A stretch of 64,000 nt of DNA, taken from the NCBI GenBank assembly GCA_039090855.1, contig CM077034.1, forward strand, positions 229,589,005-229,653,004. The letters are read 5' to 3'. Shown here in pieces: positions 47,948-59,726 of the stretch. Position numbers and translations under genes: made by a program. The first letter of the stretch is position 1; the number at the start of each line of letters is the position of its first letter. The notes beneath the pieces are model-generated. The model saw nothing but the letters and a program-made list of their open reading frames with translations, was not told where the DNA came from and made no database searches. Source of the stretch: Macrothele yani. Lineage: Eukaryota > Arthropoda > Arachnida > Araneae > Macrothelidae.

Positions 47948-49244
47948 TACACAGTGTGGCAAAGAATTTTTAAGACTGGGTCTGTAAAATGAAATAGAAA
48001 CAAGAAATTATAATTTGTTTTGGTTTGTTATTCAAAATAAGGCTTCAATACACTTGTTACAGCGGTTTAATAATGATTCGAATGCCTGTTCCAGTTCACT
48101 TTGCGGAATTGCCTCCAAAGCACGCGTCGAAGCTGTTTGTATGGTCGAAATATCATCAAAATAACACCCTTTTAACGTCATTTTAAGTTTTGGGAACAAA
48201 GAAAAGTCGCAGGGTGCTAAATCAGGCGAATACGGTGGAGGATTCAACACACAGACGTTATTTTTCGCCAAAAATCTACGAACAAGAAGTGAGGTGTGAC
48301 TGGGTGCATTATCGTGCAACAAACACCAACTGTTTTCATCCCGATATTCTGGACGAATGCGACAAATTCTGCCCATCAAACGCCTCAAAACATTTAAATA
48401 AAACTCACCAGTAATTGTTTGTCCACTTGGAACAAATTCTTTGTGGATAATACCCTTACCATCGAAGAATGTAATGAGCATTGTTTTGATTTTCGATGGA
48501 ACTTTTCTTGTTTTTTTGGCTTGTGGCGAGTTTTTTAATTCCATTCCGCACTTTGTCGCTTTGTTTTAGGATCATATTGAAAACACCATGTTTCATCACC
48601 TGTAACAATCGATTTTAAGAAGTTTGCATCCTTTTCAGCGGCTGAAATGATGTCTCTGCAATGTGCACTTCTCCTTGATTTTTGTTCATTGGTTAACGTG
48701 TGTGGAACAAATTTAGCACAGACTTTTGTTTTGCCCAAATCTTCATGCAGGATGGTTCGAATCGTTTCTTTGTTGATGTTTAAAGATTCTTCCATCATTC
48801 TTAGTGACGCACATCGATTGTTTGCCACGAAATCACGCACTTTTTCAATAATCATAGGTGTCCTAGATGAACTTGTTCTTCTGGTATGCTTATCATCTTC
48901 TTGCGTATCTCTTCCGTCCAAAAAACGTTTGTGCCACAGGAAAACATTTGATCTACTTAAACAAAACTCACCGTAAACTTGTTTCATCATTTGGTACGTT
49001 TCCGAGGCACTTTTACCAAGTTTTGCGTTAAATTTAATGTTCCATCTTAATAATTGAACGTGAAAAAAATTTGACTTCTCTAATGAACGGCTGTTTCGTT
49101 TGAGTTACTTTAACAACTGCTCAGTACTTTTGGCAGAAAGCAAGCAGATGGTCACTGTTTATAACGCATTCGCGATTACACTGGTGGCGCCACCGTAGGC
49201 TGAAATCTTGCGCCAGTCAAAAAAATTATTTGACGCACTGTGTA
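47948..49244 (-). mobile_element. mariner transposon, copy 1
   Basis: TIRs TAcacagtg...aaagaatttttaagactgg on the left (47948) and the complement cagtcaaaaaaattatttga...cactgtgTA on the right (to 49244); TA flanks both. 1.30 kb, one transposase gene. A closely similar copy lies at 61948-63247. Confidence 0.93.
48032..49045 (-). pseudogene. mariner transposase (DD34D), copy 1, frameshifted
   Basis: Start at 49045; an 11-nt deletion right after MEH destroys the frame relative to copy 2. Then KFNAKLGKSASETYQMMKQV, YGEFCLSRSNVFLWHKRFLD (HTH domain 1), ASLRMMEESLNINKETIRTI (HTH 2), FLKSIVTGDETWCFQYDPKT (first Asp), NSWCLLHDNAPSHTSLLVRR (second Asp), NPPPYSPDLAPCDFSLFPKL (third Asp, 34 residues after the second). 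A 1-nt deletion near 48540 separates two long frames (151 and 170 codons). Apart from these lesions all catalytic residues remain. The protein belongs to the mariner group related to SETMAR/Hsmar1-type transposases (WHKRF, GDETW). Confidence 0.9.
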
Positions 49245-49489
49245 TGTGCCACCTTTTTGCAATGTTTTTACTATTTATGGTTGGGAGTGATATGTTACTA
49301 AATTTTTGTTAAAGAACATTGGATGCAGTCCAGTTGATTATGTGATTAAAAAAAAAGTGTACTTGTAGCATTCAGTATGCCAATTCCCATTACTTCAAGA
49401 TGAGTAGAATATTAGTTCTGCTGGGATTTATAAGGGTTGGACAGGAACATGTGAACACCATGCTCACTGACATGATTTTTAATGCAGCT

Positions 49490-52400
49490 GCGTGCGTCGC
49501 AATACGCAAAGGTATCCACCACTTTTTGGTTGTAATAGCTTTCTTTAGAACCTTCAAGGTCCTGTTTAAGTGCATTTAAAGTGTCTTGTTGCAAAGCTGC
49601 GTACATCGCAATGCGCACAGGTATCCACCACTTTTTGGTTGTAATAGCTTTGTTTAGAACCTTCAAGGTCCTTTTTAAGTGCATTTAAAGTGTCTTGTTG
49701 CAAAGCTGCGTACATCGCAATGCGCAAAGGTATCCACCACTTTTTGGTTGTAATAGCTTTGTTTAGAACCTTCAAGGTCCTGTTTAAGTGCATTTAAAGT
49801 GTCTTATTGCAAAGCTGCTTACCTCACAATACGCAAAGGTATCCACCACTTTTTGGTTGTAATAGCTTTGTTTAGAACCTCAAGGTCCTTTTTAAGTGCA
49901 TTTAAAGTGTCTTATTGCAAAGCTGCTTACCTCACAATACGCAAAGGTATCCACCACTTTTTGGTTGTAATAGCTTTGTTTAGAACCTTCAAGGTCCTTT
50001 TTAAGTGCATTTAAAGTGTCTTGTTGCAAAGCTGCGTACCTCACAATACACAAAGGTATCCACCACTTTTTGGTTGTAATAGCTTTGTTTAGAACCTCAA
50101 GGTCCTTTTTAAGTGCATTTAAAGTGTCTTGTTGCAAAGCTGCGTACATCGCAATGCGCAAAGGTATCCACCACTTTTTGGTTGTAATAGCTTTGTTTAG
50201 AACCTCAAGGTCCTTTTTAAGTGCATTTAAAGTGTCTTATTGCAAAGCTGCTTACCTCACAATACGCAAAGGTATCCACCACTTTTTGGTTGTAATAGCT
50301 TTGTTTAGAACCTCAAGGTCCTTTTTAAGTGCATTTAAAGTGTCTTATTGCAAAGCTGCTTACCTCACAATACGCAAAGGTATCCACCACTTTTTGGTTG
50401 TAATAGCTTTGTTTAGAACCTCAAGGTCCTTTTTAAGTGCATTTAAAGTGTCTTGTTGCAAAGCTGCGTACATCGCAATACGCAAAGGTATCCACCACTT
50501 TTTGGTTGTAATAGCTTTGTTTAGAACCTCAAGGTCCTTTTTAAGTGCATTTAAAGTGTCTTATTGCAAAGCTGCTTACCTCACAATACGCAAAGGTATC
50601 CACCACTTTTTGGTTGTAATAGCTTTGTTTAGAACCTCAAGGTCCTTTTTAAGTGCATTTAAAGTGTCTTGTTGCAAAGCTGCGTACATCGCAATGCGCA
50701 AAGGTATCCACCACTTTTTGGTTGTAATAGCTTTGTTTAGAACCTCAAGGTCCTTTTTAAGTGCATTTAAAGTGTCTTATTGCAAAGCTGCTTACCTCAC
50801 AATACGCAAAGGTATCCACCACTTTTTGGTTGTAATAGCTTTGTTTAGAACCTCAAGGTCCTTTTTAAGTGCATTTAAAGTGTCTTATTGCAAAGCTGCT
50901 TACCTCACAATACGCAAAGGTATCCACCACTTTTTGGTTGTAATAGCTTTGTTTAGAACCTCAAGGTCCTTTTTAAGTGCATTTAAAGTGTCTTATTGCA
51001 AAGCTGCTTACCTCACAATACACAAAGGTATCCACCACTTTTTGGTTGTAATAGCTTTGTTTAGAACCTCAAGGTCCTTTTTAAGTGCATTTAAAGTGTC
51101 TTGTTGCAAAGCTGCGTACATCGCAATGCGCAAAGGTATCCACCACTTTTTGGTTGTAATAGCTTTGTTTAGAACCTCAAGGTCCTTTTTAAGTGCATTT
51201 AAAGTGTCTTGTTGCAAAGCTGCGTACATCGCAATACGCAAAGGTATCCACCACTTTTTGGTTGTAATAGCTTTGTTTAGAACCTCAAGGTCCTTTTTAA
51301 GTGCATTTAAAGTGTCTTATTGCAAAGCTGCTTACCTCACAATACGCAAAGGTATCCACCACTTTTTGGTTGTAATAGCTTTGTTTAGAACCTCAAGGTC
51401 CTTTTTAAGTGCATTTAAAGTGTCTTGTTGCAAAGCTGCGTACATCGCAATGCGCAAAGGTATCCACCACTTTTTGGTTGTAATAGCTTTGTTTAGAACC
51501 TCAAGGTCCTTTTAAGTGCATTTAAAGTGTCTTATTGCAAAGCTGCTTACCTCACAATACGCAAAGGTATCCACCACTTTTTGGTTGTAATAGCTTTGTT
51601 TAGAACCTCAAGGTCCTTTTTAAGTGCATTTAAAGTGTCTTATTGCAAAGCTGCTTACCTCACAATACGCAAAGGTATCCACCACTTTTTGGTTGTAATA
51701 GCTTTGTTTAGAACCTCAAGGTCCTTTTTAAGTGCATTTAAAGTGTCTTATTGCAAAGCTGCTTACCTCACAATACGCAAAGGTATCCACCACTTTTTGG
51801 TTGTAATAGCTTTGTTTAGAACCTCAAGGTCCTTTTTAAGTGCATTTAAAGTGTCTTATTGCAAAGCTGCTTACCTCACAATACACAAAGGTATCCACCA
51901 CTTTTTGGTTGTAATAGCTTTGTTTAGAACCTCAAGGTCCTTTTTAAGTGCATTTAAAGTGTCTTGTTGCAAAGCTGCGTACATCGCAATGCGCAAAGGT
52001 ATCCACCACTTTTTGGTTGTAATAGCTTTGTTTAGAACCTCAAGGTCCTTTTTAAGTGCATTTAAAGTGTCTTGTTGCAAAGCTGCGTACATCGCAATGC
52101 GCAAAGGTATCCACCACTTTTTGGTTGTAATAGCTTTGTTTAGAACCTCAAGGTCCTTTTTAAGTGCATTTAAAGTGTCTTATTGCAAAGCTGCTTACCT
52201 CACAATACGCAAAGGTATCCACCACTTTTTGGTTGTAATAGCTTTGTTTAGAACCTCAAAGTCCTGTTTAAGTGCATTTAAAGTGTCTTATTGCAAAGCT
52301 GCTTACCTCACAATACGCAAAGGTATCCACCACTTTTTGGTTGTAATAGCTTTGTTTAGAACCTCAAGGTCCTTTTTAAGTGCATTTAAAGTGTCTTATT

Positions 52401-55400
52401 GCAAAGCTGCTTACCTCACAATACGCAAAGGTATCCACCACTTTTTGGTTGTAATAGCTTTGTTTAGAACCTCAAGGTCCTTTTTAAGTGCATTTAAAGT
52501 GTCTTATTGCAAAGCTGCTTACCTCACAATACGCAAAGGTATCCACCACTTTTTGGTTGTAATAGCTTTGTTTAGAACCTCAAGGTCCTTTTTAAGTGCA
52601 TTTAAAGTGTCTTATTGCAAAGCTGCTTACCTCACAATACGCAAAGGTATCCACCACTTTTTGGTTGTAATAGCTTTGTTTAGAACCTCAAGGTCCTGTT
52701 TAAGTGCATTTAAAGTGTCTTATTGCAAAGCTGCTTACCTCACAATACGCAAAGGTATCCACCACTTTTTGGTTGTAATAGCTTTGTTTAGAACCTCAAG
52801 GTCCTTTTTAAGTGCATTTAAAGTGTCTTATTGCAAAGCTGCTTACCTCACAATACTCAAAGGTATCCACCACTTTTTGGTTGTAATAGCTTTGTTTAGA
52901 ACCTCAAGGTCCTTTTTAAGTGCATTTAAAGTGTCTTATTGCAAAGCTGCTTACCTCACAATACGCAAAGGTATCCACCACTTTTTGGTTGTAATAGCTT
53001 TGTTTAGAACCTCAAGGTCCTTTTTAAGTGCATTTAAAGTGTCTTATTGCAAAGCTGCTTACCTCACAATACGCAAAGGTATCCACCACTTTTTGGTTGT
53101 AATAGCTTTGTTTAGAACCTCAAGGTCCTTTTTAAGTGCATTTAAAGTGTCTTATTGCAAAGCTGCTTACCTCACAATACGCAAAGGTATCCACCACTTT
53201 TTGGTTGTAATAGCTTTGTTTAGAACCTCAAGGTCCTTTTTAAGTGCATTTAAAGTGTCTTATTGCAAAGCTGCTTACCTCACAATACGCAAAGGTATCC
53301 ACCACTTTTTGGTTGTAATAGCTTTGTTTAGAACCTCAAGGTCCTTTTTAAGTGCATTTAAAGTGTCTTATTGCAAAGCTGCTTACCTCACAATACGCAA
53401 AGGTATCCACCACTTTTTGGTTGTAATAGCTTTGTTTAGAACCTCAAGGTCCTTTTTAAGTGCATTTAAAGTGTCTTATTGCAAAGCTGCTTACCTCACA
53501 ATACGCAAAGGTATCCACCACTTCTTGGTTGTAATAGCTTTGTTTAGAACCTCAAGGTCCTGTTTAAGTGCATTTAAAATGTCTTGTTGCAAAGCTGTGT
53601 ACCTCACAATACGCAAAGGTATCCTCCACTTTTTGGTTGTAATAGCTTTGTTTAGAACCTCAAGGTCCTTTTTAAGTGCATTTAAAGTGTCTTATTGCAA
53701 AGCTGCTTACCTCACAATACGCAAAGGTATCCACCACTTTTTGGTTGTAATAGCTTTGTTTTGAACCTCAAGATCCTGTTTAAGTGTGTTTAAAGTGTCT
53801 TGTTGCAAAGCTGTGTACCTTGCAATGCGCAAAGGTATCCACCAGTTTTTGGTTGTAATAGCTTTGTTTAGAACCTCAAGGTCCTGTTTAAGTGCATTTA
53901 AAATGTCTTCTTGCAAAGCTGCGTACCTCACAATACGCAAAGGTATCCACCACTTTTTTATTGTAATAGCTTTGTTTAGAACCTCAAGGTCCTGTTTAAG
54001 TGCATTTAAAGTGTCTTATTGCAAAGCTGCTTACCTCACAATACGCAAAGGTATCCACCACTTTTTGGTTGTAATAGCTTTGTTTAGAACCTCAAGGTCC
54101 TTTTTAAGTGCATTTAAAGTGTCTTATTGCAAAGCTGCTTACCTCACAATGCGCAAAGGTATCCACCACTTTTTGGTTGTAATAGCTTTGTTTAGAACCT
54201 CAAGGTCCTTTTTAAGTGCATTTAAAGTGTCTTGTTGCAAAGCTGCGTACATCACAATACGCAAAGGTATCCACCACTTTTTGGTTGTAATAGCTTTGTT
54301 TAGAACCTCAAGGTCCTTTTTAAGTGCATTTAAAGTGTCTTGTTGCAAAGCTGCTTACCTCACAATGCGCAAAGGTATCCACCACTTTTTGGTTGTAATA
54401 GCTTTGTTTAGAACCTCAAGGTCCTTTTTAAGTGCATTTAAAGTGTCTTATTGCAAAGCTGCTTACCTCACAATGCGCAAAGGTATCCACCACTTTTTGG
54501 TTGTAATAGCTTTGTTTAGAACCTCAAGGTCCTGTTTAAGTGCATTTAAAATGTCTTCTTGCAAAGCTGCGTACCTCACAATACGCAAAGGTATCCACCA
54601 CTTTTTGGTTGTAATAGCTTTGTTTAGAACCTCAAGGTCCTGTTTAAGTGCATTTAAAATGTCTTCTTGCAAAGCTGCGTACCTCACAATACGCAAAGGT
54701 ATCCACCACTTTTTGGTTGTAATAGCTTTGTTTAGAACCTCAAGGTCCTGTTTAAGTGCATTTAAAATGTCTTCTTGCAAAGCTGCTTACCTCACAATAC
54801 GCAAAGGTATCCACCACTTTTTGGTTGTAATAGCTTTGTTTAGAACCTCAAGGTCCTGTTTAAGTGCATTTAAAATGTCTTCTTGCAAAGCTGCGTACCT
54901 CACAATACGCAAAGGTATCCACCACTTTTTGGTTGTAATAGCTTTGTTTAGAACCTCAAGGTCCTGTTTAAGTGCATTTAAAATGTCTTCTTGCAAAGCT
55001 GCTTACCTCACAATACGCAAAGGTATCCACCACTTTTTGGTTGTAATAGCTTTGTTTAGAACCTCAAGGTCCTGTTTAAGTGCATTTAAAGTGTCTTATT
55101 GCAAAGCTGCTTACCTCACAATACGCAAAGGTATCCACCACTTTTTGGTTGTAATAGCTTTGTTTAGAACCTCAAGGTCCTGTTTAAGTGCATTTAAAGT
55201 GTCTTATTGCAAACCTGCGTACCTCACAATACGCAAAGGTATCCACCACTTTTTGGTTGTAATAGCTTTGTTTAGAACCTCAAGGTCCTGTTTAAGTGCA
55301 TTTAAAGTGTCTTATTGCAAAGCTGCGTACCTCACAATACGCAAAGGTATCCACCACTTTTTGGTTGTAATAGCTTTGTTTAGAACCTCAAGGTCCTGTT

Positions 55401-56945
55401 TAAGTGCATTTAAAATGTCTTATTGCAAAGCTGCTTACCTCACAATACGCAAAGGTATCCACCACTTTTTGGTTGTAATAGCTTTGTTTAGAACCTCAAG
55501 GTCCTGTTTAAGTGCATTTAAAATGTCTTCTTGCAAAGCTGCTTACCTCACAATACGCAAAGGTATCCACCACTTTTTGGTTGTAATAGCTTTGTTTAGA
55601 ACCTCAAGGTCCTGTTTAAGTGCATTTAAAATGTCTTATTGCAAAGCTGCTTACCTCACAATACGCAAAGGTATCCACCACTTTTTGGTTGTAATAGCTT
55701 TGTTTAGAACCTCAAGGTCCTGTTTAAGTGCATTTAAAGTGTCTTCTTGCAAAGCTGCTTACCTCACAATACGCAAAGGTATCCACCACTTTTTGGTTGT
55801 AATAGCTTTGTTTAGAACCTCAAGGTCCTGTTTAAGTGCATTTAAAGTGTCTTATTGCAAAGCTGCTTACCTCACAATACGCAAAGGTATCCACCACTTT
55901 TTGGTTGTAATAGCTTTGTTTAGAACCTCAAGGTCCTGTTTAAGTGCATTTAAAGTGTCTTATTGCAAAGCTGCTTACCTCACAATACGCAAAGGTATCC
56001 ACCACTTTTTGGTTGTAATAGCTTTGTTTAGAACCTCAAGGTCCTGTTTAAGTGCATTTAAAGTGTCTTATTGCAAAGCTGCTTACCTCACAATACGCAA
56101 AGGTATCCACCACTTTTTGGTTGTAATAGCTTTGTTTAGAACCTCAAGGTCCTGTTTAAGTGCATTTAAAATGTCTTATTGCAAAGCTGCTTACCTCACA
56201 ATACGCAAAGGTATCCACCACTTTTTGGTTGTAATAGCTTTGTTTAGAACCTCAAGGTCCTGTTTAAGTGCATTTAAAGTGTCTTATTGCAAAGCTGCTT
56301 ACCTCACAATACGCAAAGGTATCCACCACTTTTTGGTTGTAATAGCTTTGTTTAGAACCTCAAGGTCCTTTTTAAGTGCATTTAAAGTGTCTTATTGCAA
56401 AGCTGCTTACCTCACAATACGCAAAGGTATCCACCACTTTTTGGTTGTAATAGCTTTGTTTAGAACCTCAAGGTCCTGTTTAAGTGCATTTAAAATGTCT
56501 TATTGCAAAGCTGCTTACCTCACAATACGCAAAGGTATCCACCACTTTTTGGTTGTAATAGCTTTGTTTAGAACCTCAAGGTCCTGTTTAAGTGCATTTA
56601 AAATGTCTTATTGCAAAGCTGCTTACCTCACAATACGCAAAGGTATCCACCACTTTTTGGTTGTAATAGCTTTGTTTAGAACCTCAAGGTCCTGTTTAAG
56701 TGCATTTAAAGTGTCTTATTGCAAAGCTGCTTACCTCACAATACGCAAAGGTATCCACCACTTTTTGATTGTAATAGCTTTGTTTAGAACCTCAAGGTCC
56801 TGTTTAAGTGCATTTAAAGTGTCTTGTTGCAAAGCTGCATACTTTGCAATACGCAAAGGTATCCACGACTTTTTGGTTGTAATAGCTTTGATTAGAACCC
56901 CAAGGTCCTGTTTAAGTGCATTTAAAGTGTCTTGTAGCAAAATTT
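49490..56945. repeat. 108-bp tandem array, about 69 copies, with in-frame 36-codon periodicity
   Basis: The unit runs gtgtcttattgcaaagctgc, ttacctcacaatacgcaaag, gtatccaccactttttggtt, gtaatagctttgtttagaac, ctcaaggtcctttttaagtg, catttaaa. Several of the first copies have 109 bp (accttcaagg). Unit types differ at ttAttg/ttGttg/ttCttg, ctgcTtacctcac/ctgcGtacatcgc, atacgc/atgcgc/atacac and ccTttt/ccTgtt. The left half uses cctttt mainly, the right half (after ~54500) cctgtt and aaaatgtc. Because 108 is divisible by three, plus-strand frames stay open for 499, 745 and 1060 codons; the minus frame is closed by TAA in units with gcttacc. Not treated as a gene. Confidence 0.95.
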
Positions 56946-56963
56946 CTTTCAGGGTGACGACGA

Positions 56964-57560
56964 AATGAGCAACCTGACATACTTCTAAAGATGGCTAATT
57001 GTTGGTGGCTCCGTGACAACAGTCGCCAGAGTAGTGGGGGTATCAAGAGCTACTGTGTCTAGTGTCATGACAGCATACTCTGTTCGTGGCAAAACCTTGT
57101 CTGCGAAACACAAGAGCAGACGGAAAATGACCCTGACTGATAGAGACAGGAGAGCATTAAAGAGCATTGTTGCCTGTAATAAGATCAGGTTGCCAAAAAT
57201 GAGTGCGGAGCTCAATCTGTGTCTGCAGACCGCAGTATCAATAAAAACAGTGCACACAGAACTGCATAAACAATATATTCATGGTAGAGCTGCTATTGCA
57301 AAACCTCTGGTGACCCAGGTGAATGCACAATGGGTACGGCTGTGGTGCTAAGGACATACAATGTGGACTGCCAATGCATGGAAGTGTGTAATGTGGTCAT
57401 ATGAATCCACATTCACACTATTCTCCACTGCAGGATCTGTTTACTTGTGGAGAACACAGTGAGAAGCATACAACCCAGACTTTCTGCTCCCAACAGTTTA
57501 GCATTGTGGTGGCTCCGCCATGCTCTGGGGACGTATCTGGGTTTGTTGGTTAACCAGAGA
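56964..57560 (+). pseudogene. Tc1-like transposase N-terminal half, catalytic Asp replaced by Tyr
   Basis: From ATG at 56964: MSNLTYF-stop, RWLIVGGSVTTVARVVGVSR, ATVSSVMTAYSVRGKTLSAK, MTLTDRDRRALKSIV, TELHKQYIHGRAAIAKPLVT, then stops and VMWSYESTFTLFSTAGSVYL. These match the Tc1 HTH pair and the beginning of the catalytic domain; the WSDES motif reads WSYES, so the first catalytic Asp is lost. It follows the 108-bp array without a recognisable 5-prime TIR and fades out near 57560 before the second Asp. The stretch 57013-57351 is open (112 codons). It belongs to a third Tc1 lineage in this window. Confidence 0.8.
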
Positions 57561-58019
57561 ATGTCTGCTTTGGCAGCGTACTGTATACACAAAAAAAATA
57601 AATAAAAAATACAGAGCTGTACTAAAAGCAAGTGTTCTTTCTGCAAATAGTAATATCTTAAAATAAATTAACACACATGTCAAAGTGACCATTTCCATAT
57701 TACGAAGAAAAAGTCTACGATTTGTTCACCATTTCTTCGCCTATGAGATCCTTTTCTAATCTGAAATTAATTTCTGACCCTATCGTCAAGACACAGTTAG
57801 CTACCATAAGTGTTTCCGCAAATAAAGAATATAACAATCGTCACATATCTTGATGCATTTGTGGATTTCACAGCTGCTGATCTTTAATCTCATACAAGGA
57901 GAAATATATGTCGCTAATTAAAATGCCCTAGGGAGTCGCAGGGATCAAAGGAAAGCGTGTAGAAAATGTTGTTAACTTGACAGTCCGCTTGTTCGAGTGA
58001 TTAACTAAAGATTATTTTG
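57561..58019. other. Unassigned sequence
   Basis: No gene, repeat or RNA motif recognised between the Tc1 remnant and the SINE. Confidence 0.5.
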
Positions 58020-58230
58020 CCGCCCCGGTGGCGCAGTGGTCTAAGCGATGGCCTCTGATCGTTCGTCGAAAGGAGTTCGTGTTCGAATCGCGGTGAGGCA
58101 TGGGTGTTGTGTTTGTCTTACGGGCTGGCTCTCTCCTTTCCCTGGAACCAGTGACCCTAAATTAGGGACGGGCGACTGCTTATAGCCCATCGAGTTGCTC
58201 ACGGTGGTCGTTAAACCTCCAATCAATCAA
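58020..58230 (+). mobile_element. tRNA-derived SINE, copy 1 (head plus first body unit)
   Basis: The head gccgccccggtggcgcagtg begins a tRNA-like region with box A tggcgcagtgg (58029-58039) and box B tgttcgaatcg (58080-58090), the internal RNA polymerase III promoter. The body (tgggtgttgtgtttgtctta, ccctaaattagggac, cgttaaacctcc) ends in a caat-rich tail (ccaatcaatcaa). SINEs are non-coding and moved by a partner LINE. The palindrome ccctaaattaggg lies in the body of each copy. A second copy with a poly(A) tail is at 61289-61495. Confidence 0.85.
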
Positions 58231-59358
58231 TGGATGTTGTGTTTGTCTTACGGCACTGGCTCTCTTCCTTCCCTGGAACCAGTGACCCAAAATTAGGGAC
58301 AGGCGATTGCTTATAGCCCATTGAGTTGCTCACGGTGGTTGTTAAACCTCCAATCAATCAATGGATGTTGTGTTTGTCTTACGGCACTGGCTCTCTCCCT
58401 TCCCTGGAACCAGTGACCCTAAATTAGGGACGGGCGACTTCTTATAGCGCATTGAGTTGCTCACGGTGGTCGTTAAACCTCCAATCAATCAATGGATGTT
58501 GTGTTTGTCTTACGGCACTGGCTCTCTCCCTTCCCTGGAACCAGTGACCCTAAATTAGGGACGGGCGACTGCTTATAGCCCATTGAGTTGCTCACGGTGG
58601 TCGTTAAACCTCCAATCAATCAATGGATGCAATCAATCAATGGATGTTGTGTTTGTCTTACGGCACTGGCTCTCTCCCTTCTCTGGAACCAGTGACCCTA
58701 AATTAGGGACGGGCGACTGCTTATAGCCCATTGAGTTGCTCACGGTGGTCGTTAAACCTCCAATCAATCAATGGATGCAATCAATCAATGGATGTTGTGT
58801 TTGTCTTACGGCACTGGCTCTCTCCTTCCCTGGAACCAGTGACCCTAAATTAGGGACGGGCGACTGCTTATAGCCCATTGAGTTGCTCACGGTGGTCGTT
58901 AAACCTCCAATCAATCAATGGATGCAATCAATCAATGGATGTTGTGTTTGTCTTACGGCACTGGCTCTCTCCCTTCTCTGGAACCAGTGACCCTAAATTA
59001 GGGACGGGCGACTGCTTATAGCCCATTGAGTTGCTCACGGTGGTCGTTAAACCTCCAATCAATCAATGGATGCAATCAATCAATGGATGTTGTGTTTGTC
59101 TTACGGCACTGGCTCTCTCCCTTCTCTGGAACCAGTGACCCTAAATTAGGGACGGGCGACTGCTTATTGCCCATTGAGTTGCTCACGGTGGTCGTTAAAC
59201 CTCCAATCAATCAATGGATGCAATCAATCAATGGATGTTGTGTTTGTCTTACGGCACTGGCTCTCTCCCTTCTCTGGAAATAGTGACCCTAAATTAGGGA
59301 CGGCCGACTGCTTATAGCCCATTGAGTTGCTCACAGTGGTCGTTAAACCTCCAATCTT
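58101..59358. repeat. SINE body amplified in tandem, nine copies (130-148 bp period)
   Basis: tggatgttgtgtttgtctta starts at 58101 (as tggg), 58231, 58362, 58493, 58641, 58789, 58936, 59084 and 59232. The first three spacings are 130-131 bp; the last five are 147-148 bp because the tail segment caatcaatcaatggatg is doubled. Only the first copy has the tRNA-like head, so the head-less body and tail were amplified after insertion. Confidence 0.92.
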
Positions 59359-59726
59359 TAAAAAATTAAGAAAAAGAAAATATTTTACTCTGTAAACAAT
59401 ACTAGCGTTCATACATTTTTTTTTTTTTTTTGGTATGAATGAAACAAAACATTAAGCTGTCCATTTTGAACTCCACGCAATCAACCTAATCAACGAAAGT
59501 TAAAAGCAAAGCGAAAGTCACAACCTTTCGTTGTCCATACTTCATAGCCAGAGAAGTATCTAACGTCGATCGTGCCAACAGCGGTTGATACGATAGCACG
59601 GCATTTGGTGACGACACAAATCGCTGCGCAGGCCTTCTATCTCGGCGGCCACGGGTGACAGAGATTCTAATCAGTTTTTATCAACACTGATTGTATATGT
59701 AGGAATAAGTTTTCCATTCTTACTAT
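59359..59726. other. Unassigned sequence with a T-tract
   Basis: A T-run lies near 59417-59437; otherwise no recognisable feature before the second Tc1-like copy. Confidence 0.5.

Noticed and set aside
50016..56968. Open frames of 499, 745 and 1060 codons made of a 36-residue repeat
   Set aside because: The array unit is 108 bp, so any stop-free frame stays open; frames break at indels in the array, and the repeat matches no known protein. Kept as a finding to test, not called a gene.
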